In this document: piece by piece, positions 7,809 to 16,212 of the stretch
Layout of the letters: each line of letters opens with the position of its first letter
Numbering within the stretch: position 1 is the first letter of the stretch
Assembly (NCBI GenBank): GCA_016712885.1
Contig: JADJQF010000033.1
Location: forward strand, 806,001-870,000
From: Candidatus Flexicrinis proximus
GTDB lineage: Bacteria; Chloroflexota; Anaerolineae; Aggregatilineales; Phototrophicaceae
Reading direction: 5' to 3'
Length of the DNA: 64,000 bases
Program-made: the position numbers and the translations under genes
The notes under the pieces: model-generated
What the model saw: only the letters and a program-made list of their open reading frames with translations
What the model was told of the DNA's origin: nothing
The model's database searches: none

Positions 7809-8710
7809 TCAATAAGATCCTCGGTGTGGTTGCTTACTTATGGATGCGGGAGTATGAAGTCTTCTTCCGTGTAAAGCATAGTATTCGCGTCCATTTTTGT
7901 ATTCTTCCTTTATACGACTGCTAACTTCGAGCGTTAAATCCGACGCAATGGTGATATAGCCAAGATCAAACAATGTGTGAATGTCAGAACGCAAGAGAAT
8001 TCCGTTCTGAACTTCGTGAAAGCCACCAGCACTGTATGGTTTGATGTGGGCTGCCTGTAAAACTGGAACGGTCTGTTCTTGTGTTGCAGCACACCTATGT
8101 TGATATGCCTCGGTAATCAGCACCTCGAAAGCGCCCTGGCCCAGACGACGCATAGTCGTTACAGGAGCATACCGTTTCACAGATTTCGGATCGACGGCTT
8201 CACTAATCTCATAACGAACATTATCAATATCTTCTGTTAGGTAGGCTTGTACCTGAGCCAACAGTTGCCGGGCTTCAGCGGAGTCTTCGTCATAAGCTCG
8301 TCCCGCAACAAGATTTGGGCTCCAATTTGTTGGTTGCGGGATCCACTGATCCTCGGGAAAAAAGAAAGGACTGGACAAAACTTTGCAGCCTATCATTGGG
8401 TCCAAAGCCAACTTATTCGCATTGCTTGAATAAGACAGGATTTTAGATCTGAGCGAAAGGAAATCTGGACTACCGTTCTTCTCCCTAAAAGCATCCCATG
8501 CAACAGATAAAGGTAATACGGCACTTTGTACAAAAAATGCACCACCGGCAATCACATTCCATGGAGATTTCAGCTTGAAAGGAATAGCTCACCTGGCTTC
8601 AAAGCGTGAAATTGCTTCCCACCAGGCTGCCAAAAGTTGATTTCATCTGGATGTTGGGGTTTGAGGAAATCTAACCAATCTTTGTCTGTAACTCCAACCC
8701 ATATCGCCAT
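7809..8710 (-). pseudogene. HNH endonuclease, frameshifted
   Basis: Two minus-strand frames form one protein. The N-terminal part starts at ATG 8710 (AIWVGVTDKDWLDFL, INFWQPGGKQFHALKPGE), a pattern known from HNH restriction-type endonucleases. The rest is open from about 8575 to 7809 and contains the nuclease signature (HRCAATQEQ, LQAAHIKPYS, LLRSDIHTLFDLGYI). The break is at about 8577; adding one T to the TTT run gives FLFKLKSPWNVIAGGAFF, exactly the family's expected sequence. The repaired length is 903 nt, about 300 residues. It is either an inactivated gene or a homopolymer sequencing error. It probably acts in DNA restriction. No methylase is nearby. Confidence 0.7.
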
Positions 8711-9249
8711 CTTATTCACCTCTATCCAGTGTGCGTGACACCAGTTCTGGTTGTGCGTCGTAAGCTCCAACGGCTAGCGCTGGAGTTTGGTGTCGCAATT
8801 GAGTTGCGGCTTGTTCTCAGGTAACTACAACTGTGGGCGCGCATGGTGACTGTTGATTTACCGGTAGATGACCCCGAACACTTCAATCATGGCGATTGTA
8901 CCCCAATTAGCGTGGGGCTCCGTTCCGAAAAACATTGTGCAAGTGAATAATGCCGCATCGCAGAAATTTAAGCCGTGGCATTGCCCTAAATTAGTAGAGT
9001 GTACGCCACGGTATCTTCTGGAACTGTGATTGCTTGGTGCACAACTGGCGCTGTTATAGGGCAGCGCCGCATTGCAGCGTAGCGGTGCCCCATGCGAACT
9101 TCTGCGAATGTGATCGTCCTATCGAGAAGCGGTAGGCGGCTAACGTTGGGAATGGCGCGTGGTGTGGTATTTGGTCACACCCATCTGTACGCATTCCCTG
9201 TGTTGATATTGTCTCCGCACATTCCCAACATTAGCCCGCCAGCTAAAAG
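8711..9249. other. Intergenic stretch between HNH gene and mobilisation module
   Basis: No supported gene. Open frames here have poor codon character and no ribosome-binding site. Confidence 0.35.
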
Positions 9250-9480
9250 CTGGCCACCTCAGACGCCGGTGGGGGCTGACGTGCGCCTCTACGTGGCGCA
9301 CCCACATCGCCCCTATGGGTGCGATGTGGAACGTGGGCGGCAGCGGCGCCTCCCACCGGACGCACCCGCGTGCGTCCGTGCCTGCCGGCGGCAGAAGCGC
9401 CGACCTGCGAGCGGTTTGACTGTAATACAGCCGGTCGTTGATTCGCCGACTCGCAGGATTGACAGTCTCAAACTGTAATC
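9250..9480. other. Hairpin-rich region before mobilisation genes, candidate oriT 1
   Basis: Two strong hairpins are visible: CCACATCGC/GCGATGTGG (9302-9329) and CGGACGCAC/GTGCGTCCG (9357-9378). CCTGCGAG and CTCGCAGG form a wider inverted repeat at about 9405-9455. The segment CCTCAGACGCCGG (from 9257, followed by TGGGGGCTG) recurs at 21705-21725 in the hairpin-rich region before the second relaxase module. Non-coding, structured DNA directly upstream of an accessory protein and relaxase is where transfer origins lie. The nick site itself is not identified. Confidence 0.5.
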
Positions 9481-9544
9481 CTCGTCCTATTTGTCCAACG
9501 CCCTCTGCCACAATCGAAACAGGTTGTTTAGCAGGGAGCGTTGC

Positions 9545-9919
9545 ATGTCCAACAAAACGGTCCGGCGCAGTATCGCCATGACGCCCGAGATGCGCGATCT
9601 GCTGGCGCAGCTGGCCGCCAAGCAAGGGCGCGACATCAGCGAGTCCGACCTGATCCGCGACGCGATCCGGCTGTACCTCGACCAGCAGGCCGACCTGGTC
9701 GGCAGCCGCCGGCACTTCCAGAAGTCGCTGCAAACGCGTCTGGATCACCTCGAAAGCACGCTGACTTTCCATCTGCACATCCTGCTCGCGCTGCTGTCGA
9801 TGCTCCTGGAGGGCGATCCGGCTCACGCCATCGACGAGGCGATCGTCGCTGCCCGCCGCGACAGCAAGCGCCTGCTGGCGCGGATCGATGCCGTGCGCGA
9901 TTTGAAGGGCAGCCCATGA
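9545..9919 (+). CDS. Ribbon-helix-helix mobilisation accessory protein
   Basis: A 124-residue protein; GGGAG lies about 8 nt before ATG 9545. The N-terminal 50 residues (KTVRRSIAMTPEMRDLLAQL, ISESDLIRDAIRLYL) form a CopG/Arc-type ribbon-helix-helix domain. A helical region follows (residues 60-120) with a hydrophobic stretch LTFHLHILLALLSMLL. It overlaps the relaxase gene by 4 nt (ATGA), so the two are translationally coupled. Such proteins bind oriT and help the relaxase nick, as MobC and NikA do. The second module (22174-22482) has an equivalent with a related QEDLPGSRR/QADLVGSRR segment after the DNA-binding domain. Confidence 0.7.
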   Translation: MSNKTVRRSIAMTPEMRDLLAQLAAKQGRDISESDLIRDAIRLYLDQQADLVGSRRHFQKSLQTRLDHLESTLTFHLHILLALLSMLLEGDPAHAIDEAIVAARRDSKRLLARIDAVRDLKGSP

Positions 9920-10557
9920 GCAAGGCGATCATCGTCACCGACTTTGCCTACAAGGGACCTAAGCGTATGGGTCGCGGCACTGGCCGGCAGGGGCTGAGGG
10001 CGACGCTCAAATATCTGCAATACCGCGATAAGCCGAACAACCATCTCGCGCAGAGTAAGGGATACGAGCGCTGGCAGGATCGCGGCCTGGGCGGAATTAC
10101 GGCGACATCTTCAAGAGGACTGGCTTGGACGTGGGTGATCTCGCCGGCCCCGGATTTGATGGAATTGGTGCCGGAAAATCAGCGACGCACGTTGATGTAC
10201 GAACTGACCAACCGCGTTGTCGAGGATTACTACACCGAGCGCGGCCTCGATGTGCCGGAATACAGCTTTGTCATGCACTGCGCCAGGACCAAAGCCAAAT
10301 ACGGCGAACCGGCGCGCGATCACCTGCACACGCACGTCATCCTGCCCGGTACGGTACCGTCCACCGCCGATCGGCTGCCGGTCTACAACAACGCGACGAA
10401 AGGTCATGACCGGCTGTTCCGCGAGATCGCCTCGCGCCATTTCGCCGAGGCGCTTGATCTGCGGATCGGCCAGGAATGGCGGCGACTGCGCGAAATACCG
10501 GCACCGGAGCGCGATGCCGACGGCCAGATCGACCTCGACGCGTATTTCTCACGGTAG
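9916..10557 (+). CDS. Relaxase-like protein (outer element)
   Basis: A 213-residue protein with an ATGA overlap with the upstream accessory gene. The core motif RDHLHTHVILPGT (His 136, 138, 140) is the metal-binding histidine motif of MobA/VirD2-type relaxases. Residues 28-60 (RATLKYLQYRDK ... WQDRGLGG) hold tyrosines that could be nucleophilic. A paralogue with the same layout is at 22486-23508 in the inner element. It is short for a relaxase and lacks a helicase or primase extension. It would nick oriT and pilot the strand to the coupling protein that follows. The family is not one I can name exactly. Confidence 0.7.
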   Translation: MSKAIIVTDFAYKGPKRMGRGTGRQGLRATLKYLQYRDKPNNHLAQSKGYERWQDRGLGGITATSSRGLAWTWVISPAPDLMELVPENQRRTLMYELTNRVVEDYYTERGLDVPEYSFVMHCARTKAKYGEPARDHLHTHVILPGTVPSTADRLPVYNNATKGHDRLFREIASRHFAEALDLRIGQEWRRLREIPAPERDADGQIDLDAYFSR

Positions 10558-10567
10558 ATCGCATCCG

Positions 10568-11090
10568 TTGGTCTACTGGCTGTTCACCGATGGACGCGAG
10601 GCGCTGACCCGGCTCATCTGGCCGCTGCTGTGCCTGACGCCGATTGTGCTGGTGGCGACAGCGGGGACGCTGGGCGCAGGCATTCGCCGTGACGGCGGTG
10701 AAAACGCCGGCCCATCCGGCCGCAGCCGCCGGATGCTTGCCGTAACGCAGGCGGTCGTCATCACGACGGTCACCGCGCTGTATCTCACGCTTTTGGGCGA
10801 ACAAGCCGTAAGACGCGGCAGAAATGCAGCGAACGGACTAATCGACGCCATCACCGGTGCGCCGCGCGGGACCGACAGCACGCGGCTGTTCCTGTTCGCG
10901 GCGATGCTGGCTTTTGCACTGATCGTCGCCAGCCTCGCATTACACGCGGCGCTGCGAGACGGCGGCTGGCTGCGCGAGCGCATCGACCGGCTGCGGACGC
11001 CGGCCGTGAAACGCGGCGCGCTCGGGTCATCACACTTCTGCACCCTGCGCGAATACCGGCGTTTCCGCCGTCCGGAGGCCGAAGGGCCTG
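10568..11090 (+). CDS. Coupling protein N-terminal membrane region (frameshifted from 11091)
   Basis: This open phase follows the relaxase closely and encodes three hydrophobic segments: LIWPLLCLTPIVLVATAG, AVVITTVTALYLTLL and LFLFAAMLAFALIVASLAL. The end, GSSHFCTLREYRRFRRPEAEG, is the sequence typically just before the ATPase core of VirD4/TraG proteins. The frame then slips; removing one G from GGG near 11083-11085 joins it to the coupling-protein frame (GLVLLGAFWGER). With that correction the gene is 2028 nt (675 aa), the normal size. The start is uncertain; TTG 10568 is one candidate. It anchors the coupling protein in the membrane. Confidence 0.55.
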
Positions 11091-12596
11091 GTGCTGCTCG
11101 GTGCGTTCTGGGGCGAGCGAAAGCGGCGGTTGGATGTGGGGACGGGGCGTTTGTGCCTGGGCGGCGAAGACATCGCGCGCGGGCTGCTGACGCTTGGCGG
11201 ACCGGGTTCCGGCAAGACCCAGGGCATCATCCTGCCGGCCATCGCCGACCGCATGCTGGTCGGTCACTCGCTGATCATCGCCGACCCGCAGGGCGAGCTG
11301 ACCGCCCACGTCTTGCAGTACGCGGCCGTCACCCGTCACCTGGTCGTGGTCCACGATCCGACCAGCGCCGCAGGGCCGCGTTACAACCTGGTCGAAGGCA
11401 TCGACAACGTCTCCGACGCGCGCTCGATCTCGGACGTGCTGGTGCCGACGGTGTTGGGCGACAACCGTTTCTGGACCGACAGCGCCGCAGCCTTACTCGC
11501 GGCCTGCCTGATCCGCTTCAGCAACCTCGGGGCGATCTACAGCGCGATGCGAGACGTGAAGACGCTGGCCAAGGCGCTGACATCAAAACGCGACGACGCC
11601 GCGCTGCTGGCCAACAGCTTTGCCGCCTCGGTCGGGACCGACGGCAAGGTGGCAGCCAATATCATCGCCACGCTGGCGACCGCGCTGACCGGCTGGGCGT
11701 CGACCGACGTGCGGGCCAATACGTCCGTCTCGGATTTCGACGCCGAGATGATCGTCCAGCAGCCCACGGTGATCGTCCTGACCTGTCCGGGCCGGATGCG
11801 CGCGGTCTATGCCTCGTATCTCGGCGCGACGCTGCGCAAGCTGATGCTCGACCTCGACACGATCGGCGAGCGCAGCGGAGGGCCGCTGCCGGTGCCGGTC
11901 GGCGTGATCCTCGATGAATTCCCGACGCTCGGCAAGCTCGACAGCCTGGTCGCGGACGTCAACCTGGTCCGCAAGCGGCGCATCTCGATCCTGATCGGCG
12001 CGCAGACCAAGGGACAGTTCGAGATGATCTACGGCCACGAAGGGACGCAGGCGCTGTTTACCGGGCTGGCGACGCAGGTCGTTTATGGCGGCTGCGATGC
12101 CGACACCGCCGAGTTCTACAGCAAGGCCAGCGGCACCGCGACGACCGACACGAATATGGACGATCTGCACAGCCGCCTGCAGCACCGGCCGCTGCTGACG
12201 ATCGACGAGGTGATCACGCCGCAGGTCGGCAACTGCACGATCTTCGCGCGCTATGTCGAGGCGGGATTCGCCACGCAGGTGATCCTGAACGCGCGCCTGA
12301 CACGGCTCTACGAGCGCGACGATTGGAAGCGGCGGCTTGTTGAAATCTCTGGTGATGCCCTGCGCCTTGAACGCGGCGTCGATTTGCATAGTCCCGTTGA
12401 AAGGCAGGTCCCGTCCGAAGCGCGGCCGGAAGTGGACGAAGACGACCCGAAATCGGTTGAGATTGCGACGCGGAGCGTCCTTGCTGCGATTCCCAGGGAG
12501 CCTGTATTCACGATGCCAGCCAAAGTGAAATCCGTTTCCGTCGGCGAAATGCGTGCGCGGCGCAAAGCCGGGATGAACCAGGAGAGACTGCTATGA
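11091..12596 (+). CDS. virD4: Type IV coupling protein (VirD4/TraG family)
   Basis: 501 residues in this frame. The P-loop GGPGSGKT is at about residues 36-43, followed by GIILPAIADRMLVGHSLIIADPQGEL; Walker B is VGVILDEFPTLG at about residue 270. GAQTKGQFEMIYG and AEFYSKASGTAT are typical of TraG/VirD4. It is an ATPase that brings the relaxase-DNA complex to the secretion channel. The membrane region is encoded just upstream in another phase (10568-11090), separated by a one-base slip. The last codons overlap the HU-like gene (ATGA). No other coupling protein is present, so the inner element would have to borrow this one or another. Confidence 0.88.
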   Translation: MLLGAFWGERKRRLDVGTGRLCLGGEDIARGLLTLGGPGSGKTQGIILPAIADRMLVGHSLIIADPQGELTAHVLQYAAVTRHLVVVHDPTSAAGPRYNLVEGIDNVSDARSISDVLVPTVLGDNRFWTDSAAALLAACLIRFSNLGAIYSAMRDVKTLAKALTSKRDDAALLANSFAASVGTDGKVAANIIATLATALTGWASTDVRANTSVSDFDAEMIVQQPTVIVLTCPGRMRAVYASYLGATLRKLMLDLDTIGERSGGPLPVPVGVILDEFPTLGKLDSLVADVNLVRKRRISILIGAQTKGQFEMIYGHEGTQALFTGLATQVVYGGCDADTAEFYSKASGTATTDTNMDDLHSRLQHRPLLTIDEVITPQVGNCTIFARYVEAGFATQVILNARLTRLYERDDWKRRLVEISGDALRLERGVDLHSPVERQVPSEARPEVDEDDPKSVEIATRSVLAAIPREPVFTMPAKVKSVSVGEMRARRKAGMNQERLL

Positions 12597-12832
12597 GCCT
12601 GAACAAGAAGACGATGGTACGTGAAGTCGGCCGCCGCACACGCCTGAGTAACCGCGATGTGCAGGCGGTCATCGAGACGTTGATCGAGGTGTGGACGGAG
12701 GAACTCGTCGCCGGAGGACGGATCGAGATTGAGAATTTCATGGTGATGACAACGCATCCAGCAAACAAGCGCGTACTGGTGAGAATAAGCGACAGCCTGC
12801 GAAAGCGAATTCAGCTTACACTAGAGGAATAG
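12593..12832 (+). CDS. HU/IHF-like DNA-binding protein (outer element)
   Basis: A 79-residue protein whose ATG overlaps the coupling-protein stop. Residues 1-60 (SLNKKTMVREVGRRTRLSN, DVQAVIETLIEVWTEELVAG, GRIEIENFMVM) fit the N-terminal half of the HU/IHF fold. The DNA-wrapping arm is shortened and the canonical GFG is replaced (ENFMV). HU-like proteins bend DNA and assist replication initiators and relaxosomes. A second HU-like gene (21870-22193) is linked to the mobilisation genes of the inner element, which suggests a dedicated relaxosome role. It is clearly a divergent member. Confidence 0.7.
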   Translation: MSLNKKTMVREVGRRTRLSNRDVQAVIETLIEVWTEELVAGGRIEIENFMVMTTHPANKRVLVRISDSLRKRIQLTLEE

Positions 12833-13041
12833 GACAGGGCCTATGTCCCGATGCGTCGCAGTGGCGTGGGCAGCGGGTACATTCCGCCTTGGGTTATCTC
12901 AGCCCCTGCGCATTTGAGCAGCTCGCTTGCCCGTGACATTCTGCCCGACCGTTGAATCGGGGTTAGGTCAAGACTCTTGCAAGTGAAATTGCACATGACC
13001 TTATCTCAGATAACAGCGGTTTAATAGTTGCATGGCACGAT
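12833..13041. other. Intergenic stretch with possible lost 5' end of the next gene
   Basis: The reading frame of the next gene stays open upstream from 12967 to 13041 (AHDLISDNSGLIVAWHDV) but has no good start codon. That gene may be truncated. Confidence 0.3.
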
Positions 13042-13680
13042 GTGAAAATTGAGCAGCATAGTGAAGTTGGCGGAGTCGCGGATCTTAACTGGCTAATTCC
13101 TGACAAGTCGACCTTGACGATTGTTTATGAGAATTTAAAAACACCTCAAAAGCAAATTGATCTCTCGTCTGAATGGATGCTAAGTATAGAGCTTGAGAAA
13201 CAGGCCGAGATTGGTGCGGGCGTGGAGGCGTTGACGCGGGACATCTGGGATGAAATCAGGCGAATAGATTGGGCAAAATATAAGTTCTCTGATGAGCATT
13301 CTCCAGATCTTTTGCGCTTAATTCAAGAACTGGTTGCTGAGGACAAAACGATCCGGTGGAATGCGTCTGCCGGAATTTCCGACTTACTTCAACTGGCAGT
13401 TGAACGGCAATTAAATGACTTACCTTTCGACATAGCGCCAATATTGATCCAGCTATTGGCATCACCTGAAACCCCGCAAAAATCTTTGGTTTCTGGACTG
13501 CTAATAGATCTGATAGGCTATAGCGATGTCGTTGACTTGAAGTCTCTAGAAGAAGAAGCAATTCGGCTAAAAAGAGCCGTCTGTAGCGGAAGCGGTTTAT
13601 ATAAACAACTCATGGAAGCGACCGTCGATAGTAACCTAAGGGAAGATTTAACATATCTTCTTGAGCAATGTTCAACGTAG
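13042..13680 (+). CDS. Unrecognised 212-aa protein
   Basis: The only start available in frame is GTG 13042, with no clear ribosome-binding site; the open phase extends 75 nt further upstream. The product is acidic and mostly helical (DLLRLIQELVAEDKTIR, AVERQLNDLPFDIAPILIQLL, LIDLIGYSDVVDLKSLEEEA). It recalls HEAT-like helical repeat or immunity-type proteins, but there is no diagnostic motif. Base composition is lower in G+C than the mobilisation genes before it, suggesting separate acquisition. It is followed by one member of a pair of 69-bp direct repeats. Confidence 0.45.
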   Translation: MKIEQHSEVGGVADLNWLIPDKSTLTIVYENLKTPQKQIDLSSEWMLSIELEKQAEIGAGVEALTRDIWDEIRRIDWAKYKFSDEHSPDLLRLIQELVAEDKTIRWNASAGISDLLQLAVERQLNDLPFDIAPILIQLLASPETPQKSLVSGLLIDLIGYSDVVDLKSLEEEAIRLKRAVCSGSGLYKQLMEATVDSNLREDLTYLLEQCST

Positions 13681-13727
13681 TCATCAAGTAATGCACCTCG
13701 ATCCTTACAAGTATAATTGGAGTCTTG

Positions 13728-13796
13728 CGGACCGACGTGGCGGATAGATCTGGCGGTAATCCGCACGGCTCAGTTAACGATGGTGGTTTTCGTGTC
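13728..13796 (+). repeat. 69-bp direct repeat, left copy
   Basis: Begins CGGACCGACGTGGCGGATAG and ends TTTCGTGTC. It aligns without gaps to 14539-14607 at 59 of 69 positions. The pair brackets the gene at 13873-14538. Short terminal complementarity (CGGAC ... GTGTC) suggests it can fold. Confidence 0.7.
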
Positions 13797-13872
13797 ACGT
13801 TGGGAGTGTGCTACAGATCGACAACGTGATCTAGTCTAGGCCGGAAAGAGTCAAATCAAAAGAGAAGATGAC

Positions 13873-14538
13873 ATGCGCCTGACTGCTATATCTCTCACAT
13901 TCGTATGCGTAGCGTCTATCGGCATATCGATTTGGACAATCATAACAGGGCAGACAAATACCAAGTCCTTGCCAATCTCCACAATCACGCCACATACAAT
14001 GACGGAACCTAATCTAGAAGTGCTCGCTCAGTTTCAGACGTTGTTTGTGCTAGATGACGGATGCATTCTGCCTTGCTTTGCTGGATTGGAACCCGGTAAT
14101 GCATCCGTGGAAGAGATAGAAAGAGTCATTGATCATCTGGATTATGAAAAAAGCATCGCAAATCAGCTTATTCTCTTCGGGAACTACAATTTCTCGGTAC
14201 CTTTCAGTAACGGTGGAATGCTCTTCGTTGGTTTCACTCCGACCGACAATCGCTTGCAGCGAACGGTACTTGGTCTTGTTGAGCCAAAATTCTGGTTACC
14301 TGACGGTAATGTGTTCGAGTTACGAAATTTGATAGAGCAACTTGGCGTCCCCGAAGATATTTTTGTTGCGTTTGGTGGTCCTCCCCTCCGATTCACATTC
14401 GTTCTGGTTTATAACGAGCAGGGTGTACTTGTTCGCTACGCAGGGAATACACTTCACAAATTAGGGACGATTTTATCATCTACTGAAGGCAGGAATGGTA
14501 ACCACCACGTTGTTTGTACCACCGAAAATGGTGCTTAA
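13873..14538 (+). CDS. Secreted protein of the CxLPC family, in a repeat-bounded cassette
   Basis: A 221-residue protein starting at ATG 13873. The N-terminal hydrophobic segment (residues 4-25, ISLTFVCVASIGISIW) is a signal peptide or anchor. Residues about 62-80 contain GCILPCFAGLEPGNASVEEI, the same motif as the protein at 3373-4230 (ACQLPCFWG); the remainder also aligns loosely (FWLPDG, LVYNEQGVLVRY). The family is of unknown function. The gene is flanked by 69-bp direct repeats, and its stop codon abuts the right repeat, a layout reminiscent of gene cassettes. Confidence 0.55.
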   Translation: MRLTAISLTFVCVASIGISIWTIITGQTNTKSLPISTITPHTMTEPNLEVLAQFQTLFVLDDGCILPCFAGLEPGNASVEEIERVIDHLDYEKSIANQLILFGNYNFSVPFSNGGMLFVGFTPTDNRLQRTVLGLVEPKFWLPDGNVFELRNLIEQLGVPEDIFVAFGGPPLRFTFVLVYNEQGVLVRYAGNTLHKLGTILSSTEGRNGNHHVVCTTENGA

Positions 14539-14607
14539 CGGACCGACGCGGCGGATAGATCCGGCGGCATCCCGCACAGCTCAGTTGACGGTGGTCGTTC
14601 TCGTGTC
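14539..14607 (+). repeat. 69-bp direct repeat, right copy
   Basis: Begins CGGACCGACGCGGCGGATAG directly after the TAA of the preceding gene and ends TCTCGTGTC. See the left copy at 13728-13796. GCTTAAC at 14533-14539 matches the RYYYAAC end of integron attC sites, but a matching GTTRRRY at the other end is not convincing. Confidence 0.7.
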
Positions 14608-14658
14608 CGAGTTTAGGGGTGCAATATAGTTGTAGCGCCTCCAGCAGCAATTGTGAAC

Positions 14659-14680
14659 AAAAACCCGGCGAAGTGCCGGG
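14659..14680 (-). terminator. Rho-independent terminator (minus strand)
   Basis: On the minus strand CCCGGC and GCCGGG pair around a 5-nt loop, followed by TTTTTG. It lies just past the stop of the 14688-15986 gene and ends the minus-strand operon that begins in the secretion genes. Confidence 0.8.
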
Positions 14681-14687
14681 CATCTGC

Positions 14688-15986
14688 CTACAAATCAAAA
14701 TCTGGTGAAACGGACTCAAACTCCAGACCGACAGCATCTAAACGCGCAGCGTGCGGATTATGCAGCTGCCACTGTGTCTCTTCCTTGATGATCGCCTGCG
14801 CGCCGCTCATGTGCCCAGCAATGTCGCGGACGCTCAGCCGCTCCCACTCTCCTGATAAGCCTTCAAGCGTCGCCACCTCCGGCGCGAGTTCCGGGCCGTC
14901 GATGACACCCGGCACGAGATAGCTGCGGAACTCCGCCTCGAACTTCCGTGACGCGGACTCATCCGCGAAGTGTGCCAATTCCAAACGGCGCGCTTCGGTC
15001 GGGTAAACAGAGTCATCCATGCCGTGTACTTCGAGATACGCGCCGAAATCCGGCGTGAGCTGCGGAAACTCGATCATCACCAGCGCCGTCCCCAGCGGCT
15101 GGCCGTCCGGCGTCTCGACCGGCCGGTGCTGCAGCAGCCAGTATGTCGGCTCCGGATCGGGCTGATCGTTGTTGGAGCGGTCGAGCAGCTCCTGCCACTC
15201 GTCGCGTTCCGGTACGGCTGCCTCGTGTTCGCGTCCAGCCAGTTCCGCCTCGCACAGCGTCGTGAAGCGGTCGGGTGGACCCTCGCGGAACAACCGCCCG
15301 TCGTCGCGGTTTGGATCGAGTTCGCCGCTGGCGACCGCCATCGCCTCCGCCTTCTGCATCGACGCTTCCAAGCCCTCCTCGCGATGCGTCCTTTCGAGGT
15401 CCTCGCGATCCAGCGCCGCCCGCTCACGCTCGAGCTCGCGCTCCATTTCGGGATACTCCATCGAATACGCCTGCACCGGAACCTGGTTCCAGCGAAGTCC
15501 GCCGTCGGTGTTCAGCCACCACTTGTTCGCCGTCAGTTCCAGAGTCCACGGATCGGCGTCGACCAGATCGAAGGAGTAATTGACGCCCGGATCGACTGGC
15601 TCCAGCGGTCTGGTCAGGATGTCGGCGAACGCGTCGCGAAAGCGCTGTACGGCATCAGGCTGCTCGGCATCCACCGTATATGCATCGGGCGGGCCGTCGG
15701 CAAACAGGCGCTCGTTGTCCGTCTGGAGCTGCCCGTTTCCGCGTGCGATGTCTTCCGCCAGACGCATCGTCTCATTCAAGCCGTCTGTACGCAGCATGGC
15801 GTTGAGTTCGCGGGCGATAATCTCCGCTTCCTCGCTCATGCCGAATACGTCGATCGTACGGCGCGCTTCACGATCTGCACCGTCTTCCTGCCACCGCTTG
15901 ATGGCTTGCAGCGCCGGACTGCCCTCGTCGTTCACGCCGGTACCAAAGCTGAAGGTCACGCTATCGTTGATCGTTTCGTCACCCAT
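14688..15986 (-). CDS. Conserved accessory protein of the conjugation operon, unknown function
   Basis: A 432-residue acidic protein. GGAGG lies 7 nt before ATG 15986; the longer frame to 16091 lacks a site. It contains two internal similar blocks ending RLFADGPPDAYTV and RLFREGPPDRFTT, each preceded by a helical MxxAExxAxxxGxL segment, suggesting an internal duplication. A later part (FGAYLEVHGMDDSVYP, AHFADESASRKFEAEFRSYL) resembles a stretch in the neighbouring gene at 16209 (GGSYLEIGTFDDVDHA). Cytoplasmic, no catalytic motif seen. It is the last gene of the minus-strand operon. Confidence 0.55.
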   Translation of the reverse strand: MGDETINDSVTFSFGTGVNDEGSPALQAIKRWQEDGADREARRTIDVFGMSEEAEIIARELNAMLRTDGLNETMRLAEDIARGNGQLQTDNERLFADGPPDAYTVDAEQPDAVQRFRDAFADILTRPLEPVDPGVNYSFDLVDADPWTLELTANKWWLNTDGGLRWNQVPVQAYSMEYPEMERELERERAALDREDLERTHREEGLEASMQKAEAMAVASGELDPNRDDGRLFREGPPDRFTTLCEAELAGREHEAAVPERDEWQELLDRSNNDQPDPEPTYWLLQHRPVETPDGQPLGTALVMIEFPQLTPDFGAYLEVHGMDDSVYPTEARRLELAHFADESASRKFEAEFRSYLVPGVIDGPELAPEVATLEGLSGEWERLSVRDIAGHMSGAQAIIKEETQWQLHNPHAARLDAVGLEFESVSPDFDL

Positions 15987-16041
15987 CAGCGGCCTCCAAG
16001 CGATAAGCGGATCGAGATCGGACGACACTTCCGGCTGCAGG

Positions 16042-16212
16042 TCACCGGTGTGAAGTAGCCTGTGGCGGAAGCAGCCCGACCTGCGCGGCATCGCGGATCA
16101 GCCGCCTCATGGTCTTGGCCCGGTCGAGTTTGAAACGTGCCGCCGCCATATCCAGTCGCGCCTGATCCTCGATCGACAGGCGCAGTGAGATAACCTGTGT
16201 ATCGCCGCTCAC
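16042..16212 (-). CDS. Small ribbon-helix-helix (CopG-like) protein
   Basis: A 56-residue protein starting at GTG 16212, which overlaps the stop of the upstream gene (GTGA). VISLRLSIEDQARLDMAAA and AKTMRRLIRDAAQVG form a ribbon-helix-helix fold with a strand, two helices and a short tail. It is probably a DNA-binding autoregulator of the operon or an oriT-binding accessory. Longer starts would extend into the upstream gene and are unlikely. Confidence 0.6.
   Translation of the reverse strand: MSGDTQVISLRLSIEDQARLDMAAARFKLDRAKTMRRLIRDAAQVGLLPPQATSHR

Noticed and set aside
8560..8600. Programmed ribosomal frameshifting as the cause of the split genes
   Set aside because: There are no slippery heptamers with downstream structures at the breaks, the slips go in both directions, and they affect unrelated genes at ordinary homopolymers.
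9140..9826. Minus-strand 228-codon gene over the candidate oriT
   Set aside because: It overlaps the ribbon-helix-helix gene antisense and includes the hairpins; there is no ribosome-binding site and no recognisable domain.
11583..12389. Long open frame antisense to the coupling protein
   Set aside because: It mirrors the codon pattern of the real gene; there is no start signal and its low-complexity sequence is typical of antisense shadows. The same applies to 14970-16058 (+), 25666-27042 (-), 40516-42057 (+), 42886-44037 (+) and 59018-60307 (+).
14533..14620. Integron attC site
   Set aside because: GCTTAAC fits RYYYAAC, but no proper GTTRRRY partner is present at the other end of either copy and no integrase of that type is in the window. 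Reported only as a direct repeat.
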